From: Betaproteobacteria bacterium
Lineage (GTDB): Bacteria > Pseudomonadota > Gammaproteobacteria > Burkholderiales > Rhodocyclaceae
Assembly: GCA_028065725.1 (NCBI GenBank)
Contig: JAPTVL010000247.1
Coordinates: forward strand, 1 to 6,865
Length of the DNA: 6,865 nt
Direction: 5' to 3'
Part shown: positions 1 to 5,821 of the stretch, one piece after another
Layout: the number at the start of each line of letters is the position of its first letter
Position numbering within the stretch: position 1 is the first letter of the stretch
Made by a program: the position numbers and the translations under genes
Notes under the pieces: model-generated
What the model was told of the DNA's origin: nothing
Databases searched by the model: none
What the model saw: only the letters and a program-made list of their open reading frames with translations

Positions 1-569
1 TGGATCAGGGTGTATTTGGTACTGCCGACACGGCTGGGCAGCAGGTTGAAGCTGGTGCCGGACTCGGCACCGAAGTTGGTAATGTTTTGCAGCTCGGTGC
101 GCAGCATCGGATCGGGCAAGGCGCCGGCCGGATAGACACGCTCGCGAGCGGCGTCGGCTTCCAGGCGCATGGCGGCATATTCCGGATTGCGTGCCTTGGC
201 GTAGTCGAGCAGGCTTTCGACGCTGGTGCCCAGTGCGGCTTCCTGCGCCAGCGCGGGTGTCGCCGCAGCAAAGGCCAGCATCAGCATCAGCGCCGGCACG
301 GAGGGCGTTCTGCGCCTACGGACTCGCTGGAGAAAATGTAAATGGTTCATGGATGACTTGTCCAAACTTGAAAGGCGATTCCTTATTTGCCGGGCCGATG
401 TGGCTTTTTCTTTCAAAGCCACGCTCGATCCTGACGCTGCATGTTTGTTGACGTGTCTCTTTCTGCAAAGATGGACAATGAATGCTGCAATCCCCGCTGC
501 AACCAATCCCCAGAGCAGCATGTATTCGGGGAAGGCAGGCGGCGCAGTTTCGATGCGGCGGACGGGCAT
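1..569 (-). CDS. TolC-family outer-membrane efflux protein, N-terminal part (C-terminus off window)
   Basis: Probable outer-membrane channel of a tripartite (RND-type) metal exporter. The frame is open from an ATG at 569 to the left edge (189 codons seen). From Met74 (ATG at 350) it has a textbook Sec signal peptide: basic stretch RVRRRR, hydrophobic LMLMLAFAAATPALA, cleavage before QEAALG. The mature start, SVESLLDYAKARNPEYAAMR then LPDPMLRTELQNITN, is typical of TolC/CusC/CzcC-like proteins. There is no lipobox Cys, unlike E. coli CusC. The start is uncertain. ATG 569 lies one base after the previous stop (TAG-G-ATG), which suggests translational coupling, but it adds 73 residues with a membrane segment (MLLWGLVAAGIAAFIVHL, residues 17-34) followed by CRKR. 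ATG 350 gives a normal TolC protein but has only a weak ribosome-binding site. The family call is firm; the substrate (Cu/Ag) is inferred from neighbours. Confidence 0.75.
   Translation of the reverse strand, partial: MPVRRIETAPPAFPEYMLLWGLVAAGIAAFIVHLCRKRHVNKHAASGSSVALKEKATSARQIRNRLSSLDKSSMNHLHFLQRVRRRRTPSVPALMLMLAFAAATPALAQEAALGTSVESLLDYAKARNPEYAAMRLEADAARERVYPAGALPDPMLRTELQNITNFGAESGTSFNLLPSRVGSTKYTLI
400..422 (-). repeat. Perfect 8-bp hairpin upstream of the second TolC start
   Basis: GTGGCTTT (400-407) and AAAGCCAC (415-422) are perfect inverted repeats around a 7-nt loop. In the minus-strand transcript the hairpin lies about 50 nt before the ATG at 350 and inside the 73-codon N-terminal extension. 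No T-run follows, so it is not an obvious terminator. It could be an intercistronic RNA structure if the real TolC start is at 350. This region also looks less GC-rich than its neighbours. Confidence 0.4.
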
Positions 570-570
570 C

Positions 571-879
571 CTATTGGTTGTTCTCTTTGGGTGCAAGCTC
601 GGATGCCGCTTCGCTTCGGGCTTGAGGCGGTTCAGATTGATCTGTCGACGGTGTGGGTTGCGCGCCTGAGGCGGCAGGGTGACTTTGCTCGGCGTGAGAT
701 ACGGACGATCCGTGAGTTTCGTTTTCCTCGCCTGATCCATGACTGTCGCCCATGGCATGCTGACCTCCCGTCATCATGGGCAGCATGAACAACATCATCG
801 GACCAAACGCATGGGCGGCCCCCGTCGATAGTCCGAGCGCTGCGAACAAAACCATGACCAAGGATTTCACCGGACGCAT
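571..879 (-). CDS. Small secreted Met/His-rich protein of the copper operon (unknown function)
   Basis: 102 residues; I do not recognise the family. A Sec signal peptide is clear: MRPVKSLVMVLFAALGLSTGAAHA, with likely cleavage after residue 24. Next comes a hydrophobic Met-rich patch (FGPMMLFMLPMMTGG, Met28, 29, 32, 35, 36). A His/Met-containing stretch follows (His41, Met43, His47, His56, His62, His67), then a Pro/Glu/Ser-rich, probably disordered tail. There is no Cys. Met and His clusters are the usual ligands of periplasmic Cu(I)/Ag(I) proteins, so metal binding or buffering is inferred. The ATG at 879 begins one base after the stop of the CusF-like gene; an upstream ATG at 897 lies inside that gene and is less likely. 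A GAGGA lies 11 nt upstream. The stop is one base before the ATG of the TolC frame, so the three genes are tightly coupled. Confidence 0.75.
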   Translation of the reverse strand: MRPVKSLVMVLFAALGLSTGAAHAFGPMMLFMLPMMTGGQHAMGDSHGSGEENETHGSSVSHAEQSHPAASGAQPTPSTDQSEPPQARSEAASELAPKENNQ

Positions 880-880
880 G

Positions 881-1222
881 TTATTTCGCTTCCTCAAAAT
901 GGACGATGGTGAAGTCGCCGTCCACCTTGTCGGCCATGAAGCGTACCTTGTCGCCTTCCTTCACCTGGCCAAGCCAGGCCGCCTCCTTGACGCGAAACGC
1001 CATGGTCATGGCCGGCATGCCGAGATTCGTCAGAGGGCCGTGCGCGAGAGTGACTTTCGCGGCAGACTTGTCCACTTTCTTGACGACGCCGTCGACCATC
1101 CGAACTTGGGCCGGAGCTTGGGCCTGCATGGCGGCGTGGCTATCGTGATCGCCGGCGGCAAAGCTTGGTGCGGAAAAAGTGGCGGCAAGGGCGATGAAGG
1201 TGGTTCCGATAAGGATTTTCAT
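881..1222 (-). CDS. CusF-like periplasmic copper/silver-binding protein
   Basis: 113 residues. The signal peptide MKILIGTTFIALAATFSAPSFA is followed by a His/Met-containing linker (GDHDSHAAMQ) and a CusF-type small beta-barrel domain (PF11604-like), roughly residues 40-113. The metal site is recognisable: His61, then LGMPAMTM with Met69, Met72 and Met74. In E. coli CusF the ligands are His36, Met47 and Met49 with Trp44 over the metal; spacing is the same here, but Met69 takes the Trp44 position. CusF hands Cu(I)/Ag(I) to the CusCBA pump in the periplasm, and the same role is inferred here. The start at 1222 is supported by GGAG six bases upstream, and the length fits the family. The frame stays open upstream to 1636, but that part is antiparallel shadow of the DUF411 gene. 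It lies 19 nt after the DUF411 stop. Confidence 0.88.
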   Translation of the reverse strand: MKILIGTTFIALAATFSAPSFAAGDHDSHAAMQAQAPAQVRMVDGVVKKVDKSAAKVTLAHGPLTNLGMPAMTMAFRVKEAAWLGQVKEGDKVRFMADKVDGDFTIVHFEEAK

Positions 1223-1241
1223 GAAGTTCTCCGATTTAAGC

Positions 1242-1676
1242 TTAATGTTGGGCAAAAACCTGTGTCGTGCCGTCGGTTCGGACCAGCAGGGTTTGGTAAG
1301 GTATCGGCGTGGCGCTTTCCATGCCGGGCGAGCCGGGAGGCATGGAGGGCACGGCCAGACCCAGGGCCTTGGGCTTTTCCTTGAGCAGGCGCTGGATGTC
1401 GGCGGCGGGAACATGTCCCTCGACGACATAGCCGCCAATCTTCGCGGTATGGCAGGAGCCCAGCCGATCGGGCATGCCCAGTTTCTGCCTGACCGCAGGC
1501 ACGTCCTCCACGTCATGCGCCTTGACTTCGAAGCCGTTCTGTCGCATATGCTCAACCCATTTGCCGCAGCACCCGCAGTACGGGCTCTTGAATACCTCGA
1601 CCACCGTGGCTTGCGCCAAGGCGGCAGAAGCACCAAGAAGAGAGATCAATAGCAGCGCATATCGGTTGAGCTTCAT
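1242..1676 (-). CDS. DUF411 family periplasmic metal-binding protein
   Basis: 144 residues, first gene of the operon. After a signal peptide (MKLNRYALLLISLLGASAALA) comes the DUF411 (PF04214) signature. It begins VVEVFKSPYCGCCGKWVEHM, with Cys34, Cys36 and Cys37 in a thioredoxin-like beta-alpha start. This is followed by GSCHTA (Cys75-His76), GYVVEGHVP, and the conserved LAVPSMPPGSPGME near residues 107-120. Members of this family are periplasmic, commonly sit beside copper-resistance genes and have been annotated as metal-binding; the exact biochemistry is poorly known. The ATG at 1676 is preceded by AGGA about 8 nt upstream. Full length for the family, with no damage seen. It is probably transcribed from the promoter region just upstream (1717-1752), with possible read-through from the insertion sequence behind it. 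Confidence 0.92.
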   Translation of the reverse strand: MKLNRYALLLISLLGASAALAQATVVEVFKSPYCGCCGKWVEHMRQNGFEVKAHDVEDVPAVRQKLGMPDRLGSCHTAKIGGYVVEGHVPAADIQRLLKEKPKALGLAVPSMPPGSPGMESATPIPYQTLLVRTDGTTQVFAQH

Positions 1677-1716
1677 GACGGAGTTCCTAGGTTATTCGGA
1701 TGGAAGCAGTCTGGCC

Positions 1717-1752
1717 ATTTCATCCCGACAGGAAGATGACCTGTAAATTACA
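1717..1752 (-). promoter_or_regulatory. Candidate promoter/operator of the copper operon
   Basis: On the minus strand, TTTACA (1747-1742) and TGAAAT (1722-1717) could serve as -35 and -10 boxes with a 19-bp spacer, the long spacing of MerR/CueR-type metal-induced promoters. A dyad ACAGG-N7-CCTGT (1728-1744) begins inside the -35 box and fills much of the spacer, as MerR-family operators do. A second perfect palindrome, TGTAAATTACA (1742-1752), overlaps the -35 box and could instead suit a CopR/CusR-type regulator. Position (about 40 bp before the DUF411 start) is suitable. The motif match is by eye, the -10 is only 4/6, and no regulator gene is in the window. Confidence 0.35.
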
Positions 1753-1768
1753 TTACTGTTATCTGCGT

Positions 1769-1776
1769 TTTCCTTT
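1769..1776. repeat. Target-site duplication, left copy
   Basis: TTTCCTTT directly abuts the left end of the insertion sequence. The right flank is TTCCCTTT, 7 of 8 matching. Eight-base duplications are characteristic of IS1595-family insertion. Confidence 0.6.
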
Positions 1777-1800
1777 GGCTCTATTCGCATTAGTTGATGA
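1777..1800. repeat. Left terminal inverted repeat of the insertion sequence
   Basis: Begins GGCTCTATTCGCATTAG. It matches the reverse complement of 2818-2841 at 20 of 24 positions, with mismatches at 13, 18, 20 and 21. The last codons and stop of the transposase lie within it. Confidence 0.88.
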
Positions 1801-2752
1801 TGAGGCGTTCGCTGAGGGCTAAGGTGAGTAAGGACGCGGGTTGCAAGCCGGAAGCGGGAGACCGGTCGAGGGTTCGGAACCAGCCAAGGTAGGAATCGAG
1901 GTACTTGGTCGCCACGCCGTGGAAGCGGCGAATCCAGTTCTTGAGCCGACTGTCGAAGGCATTGACGTTCTGGATGTGATAGACGCCGGCAATGACGCGC
2001 TGGCCGGCCGAAACGTTGACCGGATGATGGGTCACGCCGATCTCTTTGGCAGCTGCGGCAAGGACGCTACTGCCGTCGGTGCAAAGGATCGTGTCTGAGG
2101 GCAGCAAAGGCTTGAGTGCTGCCACGAAATCCGCCTTGCCGTCTGCGGCAAGAATGATGTTGGCCGTAGCGCCCGAGCGATCCCGAGCGACCAGCACTGA
2201 AACTTGCTCCTTGGACAGACCGCGCTTGGCGGCTCTGCCCCCGCGCCGGCGCGGCTTCCGCTCGAGGCCACGCTGTCCCTTGCGAGAATGCAGGAAGAAG
2301 GTCTCATCCGCCTCGGCAATTCCCGCAAGCGACTGAGCCTGGACGGTCTTGGGTGCTGCCATGAAGCGGTGGCGCCAGCGGAATGCCGTGCTCCGTGCCA
2401 CCCTCAAGCGCTTGGCCGCCGGCGTAATAGTCATGCCATCACGTAACACCTCGGCCTGCACGATCCACTTCGACTTGTGACGTAAGTGGGCCAGCGGTGT
2501 TCCAGTCAGGGCGTTGAACGTCTGGCTGCAATCCCGACACTTGTAGCGCTGTAAGCCGCTGACGCTGCCGTTCCTGACCACGCGCTCGCTGCCACAATGC
2601 GGGCAGGTGCCCGGCTTCCCTTGGGCCTCAATGACGCCAACCGATGCTGCCGCAACATCCCCGGCCACCAATTCATCCATAAGCCCCCGGCGTTGCGCGA
2701 AGGTGAGTTTCACCACCAGCGCCTTCAGCTTCTTCAATTCCCGTCCCCTCAT
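1790..2752 (-). CDS. IS1595-family transposase (zinc ribbon plus ISXO2-like DDE domain)
   Basis: 320 residues from the ATG at 2752, chosen because GGAGG lies 6 bases upstream; ATG 2770 or GTG 2821 (inside the right repeat) would add 6 or 23 residues. An N-terminal zinc ribbon has CPHC (Cys50, Cys53) and CRDC (Cys72, Cys75). A helix-turn-helix-like stretch follows (about 108-129, ITPAAKRLRVARSTAFRWR). The ISXO2-like catalytic core has the first Asp in AEADETFF (Asp149), the second in CTDGSS (Asp226), and the third-site block HIQNVNAFDSRLKNW (Asn262/Asn264, Lys271), then GVATKYLDSYLGWF, typical of this family. It catalyses cut and/or copy insertion of the element through its terminal repeats. 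No frameshift or internal stop is seen, so it may be active. Confidence 0.92.
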   Translation of the reverse strand: MRGRELKKLKALVVKLTFAQRRGLMDELVAGDVAAASVGVIEAQGKPGTCPHCGSERVVRNGSVSGLQRYKCRDCSQTFNALTGTPLAHLRHKSKWIVQAEVLRDGMTITPAAKRLRVARSTAFRWRHRFMAAPKTVQAQSLAGIAEADETFFLHSRKGQRGLERKPRRRGGRAAKRGLSKEQVSVLVARDRSGATANIILAADGKADFVAALKPLLPSDTILCTDGSSVLAAAAKEIGVTHHPVNVSAGQRVIAGVYHIQNVNAFDSRLKNWIRRFHGVATKYLDSYLGWFRTLDRSPASGLQPASLLTLALSERLIIN

Positions 2753-2817
2753 TTCACCCTCCGGCCACATGACAATGCAACCAGTTTGGCGATCCTCAGG
2801 CTCAGGGCACGAGCCTG

Positions 2818-2841
2818 TCACTATCTAACGCGAATAGAGCC
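2818..2841. repeat. Right terminal inverted repeat of the insertion sequence
   Basis: On the minus strand it begins GGCTCTATTCGCGTTAG, pairing with the left repeat at 20 of 24 positions. The GTG at 2821, a possible alternative transposase start, falls inside it. Confidence 0.88.
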
Positions 2842-2849
2842 TTCCCTTT
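2842..2849. repeat. Target-site duplication, right copy
   Basis: TTCCCTTT directly abuts the right repeat and differs from the left copy (TTTCCTTT) only at its third base. The mismatch suggests an older insertion or a later point mutation. Confidence 0.6.
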
Positions 2850-2881
2850 TGCTGCAGCTTCAGCGGGTGGCCCGCAGCATC

Positions 2882-2907
2882 AAAAAAACGGGCGCCTAAA
2901 GCGCCCG
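2882..2907 (-). terminator. Rho-independent terminator of the porin genes
   Basis: In the minus-strand transcript a 7-bp GC stem (CGGGCGC / GCGCCCG, loop of 5) is followed immediately by seven U. It lies about 80 nt after the stop of the distal porin gene. A smaller hairpin (GCGGG-TGG-CCCGC on the plus strand, 2863-2875) lies just beyond the U-run. Confidence 0.9.
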
Positions 2908-2989
2908 AAAAGTACTTCATGCAAAAGATGATCGCTCCTATGCCGGCAAGGCCCACCTGATTTTTCGGCCCGCCGGCCCGCATGCGATG

Positions 2990-4207
2990 TCAGAAGATGT
3001 GACGAATTCCCACGCCCAGTGCCTGCGGATCGGAACCGACGCCGAAAGCACCCGTGACGACGTCGGCAGCGCCGCCGATGGTGGGCGTATAGCTGGCCGA
3101 TTCCTTGTTGGCGATCTTGGTGTAGAACACATAGCCTTCGGTGCGCTTGGAGAGGTCATAGCCGTAGCCGAGGGTCCACTGCTTGGCTCCCAGGCCGCTG
3201 GTGGTGCAGGTTCCGGCGACATTGCTGCAGGAGCCGTCCTGCGCCTGGGCATAGCGCAGTCTGAACTTGTTAGGCCCCATCACATGCAACACACCGAGTT
3301 GCCAGGCGTCGCGCTTGTAGCTCGTCACGCCGGCGACCGTGCCGGAGTTGGTATAGTCGAGCCGCTCCCACAGGATATTTGCAGTGGTATTGCCGAACTG
3401 GTAGCCGGCGCCGAGCCGTTGGCCGCTGTCCTTCGAGGAGGTGCCGGTGCTGGCCGCCTGCATGACCGTCAAGCCGAAAGCATCCGTGTGGCGCTCATAG
3501 GCGTAGTGAACCGACAGCGGGCCATTGTCGTAGTTTAAGGCCAGCGACCACAGGCTGGGGTTGATTGCTGCCGTCTTGCCTTCGTTGGCCGAGTAAGCCA
3601 GCTTGCCTCTGAAACCGCTGTACGACGGGGTCCAGTAGGCGACGGTGTTGTTGGCGCGGTTGTCGAAGGAGGCGTTGTTGGTGCCGCTGAGATAGGTGCC
3701 GCTGCGCTGTTTGAAGCCCGGGCTGCTGATGATGCTCTGGAAGCCGAATACGTCTGTCTGTCCGAAGGGATCCGCCACCTTGGTGCCGTAGGTCCCCTCC
3801 TTATAGGGCGTATCCCAATTGCCGAAGAAGACCTCACCGAACGAACCGGCCAAACCGATTTTACTGTTGCGACTGGCGAGCAGGGAGCTGGCGTTTTGTC
3901 CGTCGAGGCCGACGTTGGACTCTATCTGGAAATTCGCCTTGAGGCCGCCACCGAGGTCTTCGGAGCCCTTGAAGCCGATGTTCGACGAGTCGGTGCTCAT
4001 CGCGTTGCGGGAGGTAGCGTTCACTCCGGTGGCAGGCGCGGCGAGCGTGGCCAGACCCGCGGTGCCGACCGCGGTGGCGCCGCTGCGGTCCGTGTTCTGG
4101 AAGTTGACGTTGAGCGTGCCGTAAATCTGCACGTTGCTTTGCGCCAACGCGCCGCCGGAAACGATGCCGGCGACGGCGAGGGCGATTAGCTTGGTTTTTG
4201 ACTTCAT
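2990..4207 (-). CDS. Gram-negative porin (betaproteobacterial general porin), distal copy
   Basis: 405 residues, a full-length outer-membrane general-diffusion porin (Porin_4/OmpC-like, trimeric 16-strand barrel in known relatives). Signal peptide KLIALAVAGIVSGGALA is followed by mature QSNVQIYGTLNVNFQ. The N-terminal core SSNIGFKGSEDLGGGLKANF (75-93), LLASRNSKIGL (109-119) and FFGNWDTPYKEG (127-138, leading into the constriction loop) are family landmarks. Alternating beta-strand segments such as WTLGYGYDLSKRTEGYVFYTKI follow, and the protein ends in LGVGIRHIF with the C-terminal Phe needed for BAM recognition. Two Cys (327 and 334) sit in one predicted loop and may form a disulfide. The start at 4207 is set by AAGGAG 9 nt upstream and the signal peptide. 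Substrate selectivity cannot be read from sequence. Confidence 0.93.
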   Translation of the reverse strand: MKSKTKLIALAVAGIVSGGALAQSNVQIYGTLNVNFQNTDRSGATAVGTAGLATLAAPATGVNATSRNAMSTDSSNIGFKGSEDLGGGLKANFQIESNVGLDGQNASSLLASRNSKIGLAGSFGEVFFGNWDTPYKEGTYGTKVADPFGQTDVFGFQSIISSPGFKQRSGTYLSGTNNASFDNRANNTVAYWTPSYSGFRGKLAYSANEGKTAAINPSLWSLALNYDNGPLSVHYAYERHTDAFGLTVMQAASTGTSSKDSGQRLGAGYQFGNTTANILWERLDYTNSGTVAGVTSYKRDAWQLGVLHVMGPNKFRLRYAQAQDGSCSNVAGTCTTSGLGAKQWTLGYGYDLSKRTEGYVFYTKIANKESASYTPTIGGAADVVTGAFGVGSDPQALGVGIRHIF

Positions 4208-4248
4208 TGCTAAATACTCCTTGGTTTTAGAAAACTCTTGCTTGTGAG

Positions 4249-4282
4249 GACGAGCACGCACCACGAGCGGTCCGTGCTCGTC
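4249..4282 (-). repeat. Intergenic hairpin between the two porin genes
   Basis: GACGAGCACG (4249-4258) and CGTGCTCGTC (4273-4282) are perfect 10-bp inverted repeats around a 14-nt loop. The hairpin starts 13 nt after the proximal porin stop. No U-run follows directly, so it is more likely an mRNA-stability or processing element, or a leaky or Rho-dependent stop, than a simple terminator. It could set unequal levels of the two porins. Confidence 0.55.
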
Positions 4283-4294
4283 ACCCATTTGCTA

Positions 4295-5581
4295 TCAGAA
4301 GGTGTGAAACAGACCGAGTTGCACGGTCTGCGGATCGGCGCCGATGCTGGCTGCAGGCAGCGCAGAGCCGGTGGCACTGGCACCGGCATAGGCGAAGAAG
4401 TCGTAGCCGGCGCGGCTCTTGTTGCTGATCTTCGCGTAATCGACGAACGCCGAGGTACGCTTGGAGAAGGCGTAGCGATAGGCCAGGGAGAAGTAGCTGG
4501 CGCCGGTATCGGACGAGTCGTAGCCGGTGGCCAGGCCGGAGCGCGAACCCGTCAGGTCGTTCGCCCTAGCGTAGGTTGCCGAAATCTTGTGCGGACCTGT
4601 CACGTAGCTGACCGGGATGGACCACGCGGTACGCGTGAGATCAGCTTCGAAGGCGCCGCCGGTATTGAGCAGGGCGTTATAGATCTTGCTCTTCGAACGA
4701 TCGTACAGCAGGCCGATCTTCAGCCCGTTCCCGAAGGTCCAGCTGGCGCCCAGACGGTCGCCGCGGATGTCGCGCAGACCGCTGGCAATCCCCGTCGCCG
4801 AGATCGTGGGGGTACCGGCGACGACGCTGCCGAGCAGCGCACCCACGTTGGCGGCGACGGCGCCGGTGCTGGTTTCCTTGTCGACGTAATAGGAATAGAA
4901 GGCAGTGACCGGGCCATTCATGTACTGCGGGGCGAACTGGAACTGATAGGGCTTGCGGCTGCCGGCGGGGTCGGTGACGCCGTTGCCATTCGCCGTATCT
5001 TCGACGTTGCGAGCATAGGCGAGAATCGCCGAGAAGCCGGACATGGTCGGGCTGACGTAGCGCACGACGTTGTTCAGGCGGCCGCCCGCGAGGCCCACGC
5101 CCTGCTGGCCGGCGCCGAGTCCAATGTTGCCAAAGGTGGCCAGGCCGGCATCGATATAGGCAAAATCGACGTTGCCGACCGGCGGCACGGCGCCGGCTTC
5201 ATAATGCACGTCCCACTTGCCGAACATGATCGAACCCCAGGCTTTGTTGTCCAGGCCGATACCGGAATTGCGCGAGGCAAGCAGGCCGCGCGTGAACGGG
5301 TCGGCGGGGTTCGCACCCGAGATATCCACGCCAGCGCCGATGGTGAACCAGGCGTTCAGGCCCCCACCCAGATCTTCGCGGCCGGAGAAGCGCAGCTCCG
5401 ACGAGTTGTCCACGATGCGGTTGCGGGCGGAGATATCGTTGGCGCTGCCCAGGGTGGCGCCGGTAGCCTTGATGTTCTCGAACGCGAAGTTGAGGCGCCC
5501 CGAAACCGTTACATTGCTCTGCGCGAAGGCGCCGCCGGAAACCAGACCAGCAACTGCCAGCGCGATTAGTTTTTTCTGCAT
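4295..5581 (-). CDS. Gram-negative porin (betaproteobacterial general porin), proximal copy
   Basis: 428 residues, a full-length paralogue of the porin encoded just downstream. Signal peptide MQKKLIALAVAGLVSGGAFA is nearly identical to that of its neighbour. Mature QSNVTVSGRLNFAFE is followed by SSELRFSGREDLGGGLNAWF (60-79), LLASRNSGIGL (100-110), MFGKWDVHYEAG (119-130), RYAFSKRTSAFVDYAKISNK near 369-388, and the terminal QTVQLGLFHTF with C-terminal Phe. Loops differ strongly between the two proteins, suggesting different pore selectivity rather than recent duplication. It has no Cys pair. The start at 5581 has GGAG 10 nt upstream. The 87-nt spacing to the next porin allows a shared transcript, although the intergenic hairpin may separate their expression. 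The promoter should lie in 5600-5800 but no strong -35/-10 pair is evident. Confidence 0.94.
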   Translation of the reverse strand: MQKKLIALAVAGLVSGGAFAQSNVTVSGRLNFAFENIKATGATLGSANDISARNRIVDNSSELRFSGREDLGGGLNAWFTIGAGVDISGANPADPFTRGLLASRNSGIGLDNKAWGSIMFGKWDVHYEAGAVPPVGNVDFAYIDAGLATFGNIGLGAGQQGVGLAGGRLNNVVRYVSPTMSGFSAILAYARNVEDTANGNGVTDPAGSRKPYQFQFAPQYMNGPVTAFYSYYVDKETSTGAVAANVGALLGSVVAGTPTISATGIASGLRDIRGDRLGASWTFGNGLKIGLLYDRSKSKIYNALLNTGGAFEADLTRTAWSIPVSYVTGPHKISATYARANDLTGSRSGLATGYDSSDTGASYFSLAYRYAFSKRTSAFVDYAKISNKSRAGYDFFAYAGASATGSALPAASIGADPQTVQLGLFHTF

Positions 5582-5821
5582 GATTTTTTATCTCCGAAAA
5601 ATGAAATTAGCCGAGTGAAAAGTGGCAGATCGAAAGGTAGACGCAATTCGATCGCAAAGAACGGCGGCCACCGGAAGTCGGGCAATTGACGGGAAAATGC
5701 GAAGAATGCGACGCAAGACTGTGGTTTCCAAGCAACAGTTGCCACTGCTGCCGTGCTGCCAGCGCCGACTTTCACGCCATGAGCGATTCTGCTAGGGAGT
5801 CGGCATGGAACAAAGGCTTGA
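5582..5821. other. Non-coding region upstream of the porins
   Basis: No convincing gene on either strand. It must contain the leader and probably the promoter of the minus-strand porins, but I could not pick a good -35/-10 pair. Small features seen are a direct repeat AATGCGA at 5696-5702 and 5704-5710 (8-bp period) and a perfect 11-bp palindrome GCAACAGTTGC at 5732-5742. Either could be a regulator site; neither is assigned. Confidence 0.4.

Larger units (their letters stand above)
1777..2841 (-). mobile_element. Complete IS1595-family insertion sequence (1065 bp)
   Basis: The element is bounded by terminal inverted repeats that share their first 12 bases exactly (GGCTCTATTCGC) and 20 of the first 24. 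It carries one intact transposase gene whose stop codon lies inside the left repeat. Flanks show an 8-bp duplication with one mismatch, in keeping with IS1595-family biology. The left end is 100 bp upstream of the DUF411 start codon and the right end is about 40 bp past the porin terminator, so it landed in a former intergenic space without visibly breaking a gene. Transposase and copper operon are co-directional and I see no terminator between them, so read-through is possible. The subgroup assignment is not secure without a database comparison. Confidence 0.9.

Noticed and set aside
776..1384. 202-codon plus-strand frame across the copper genes
   Set aside because: Antisense to three well-supported genes; no motif recognised.
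881..1636. 251-codon version of the CusF-like frame
   Set aside because: The upstream part overlaps the DUF411 gene in another frame and does not look like protein; GGAG and the signal peptide fix the start at 1222.
2863..2875. Second small hairpin after the porin terminator
   Set aside because: Only 5 bp with a 3-nt loop and no T-run; not enough to call a separate terminator.
2987..3538. 183-codon open frame on the plus strand opposite the distal porin
   Set aside because: Antisense shadow of a confident porin gene.
4238..5569. 443-codon open frame on the plus strand opposite the proximal porin
   Set aside because: It mirrors the porin gene almost end to end; its composition (runs of G, A, R, V, D) is typical of antisense shadow in GC-rich coding DNA, and the porin call is firm.
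5566..5775. 69-codon minus-strand frame overlapping the proximal porin start
   Set aside because: It overlaps the porin start in another frame and its product resembles nothing recognisable; more likely porin leader.
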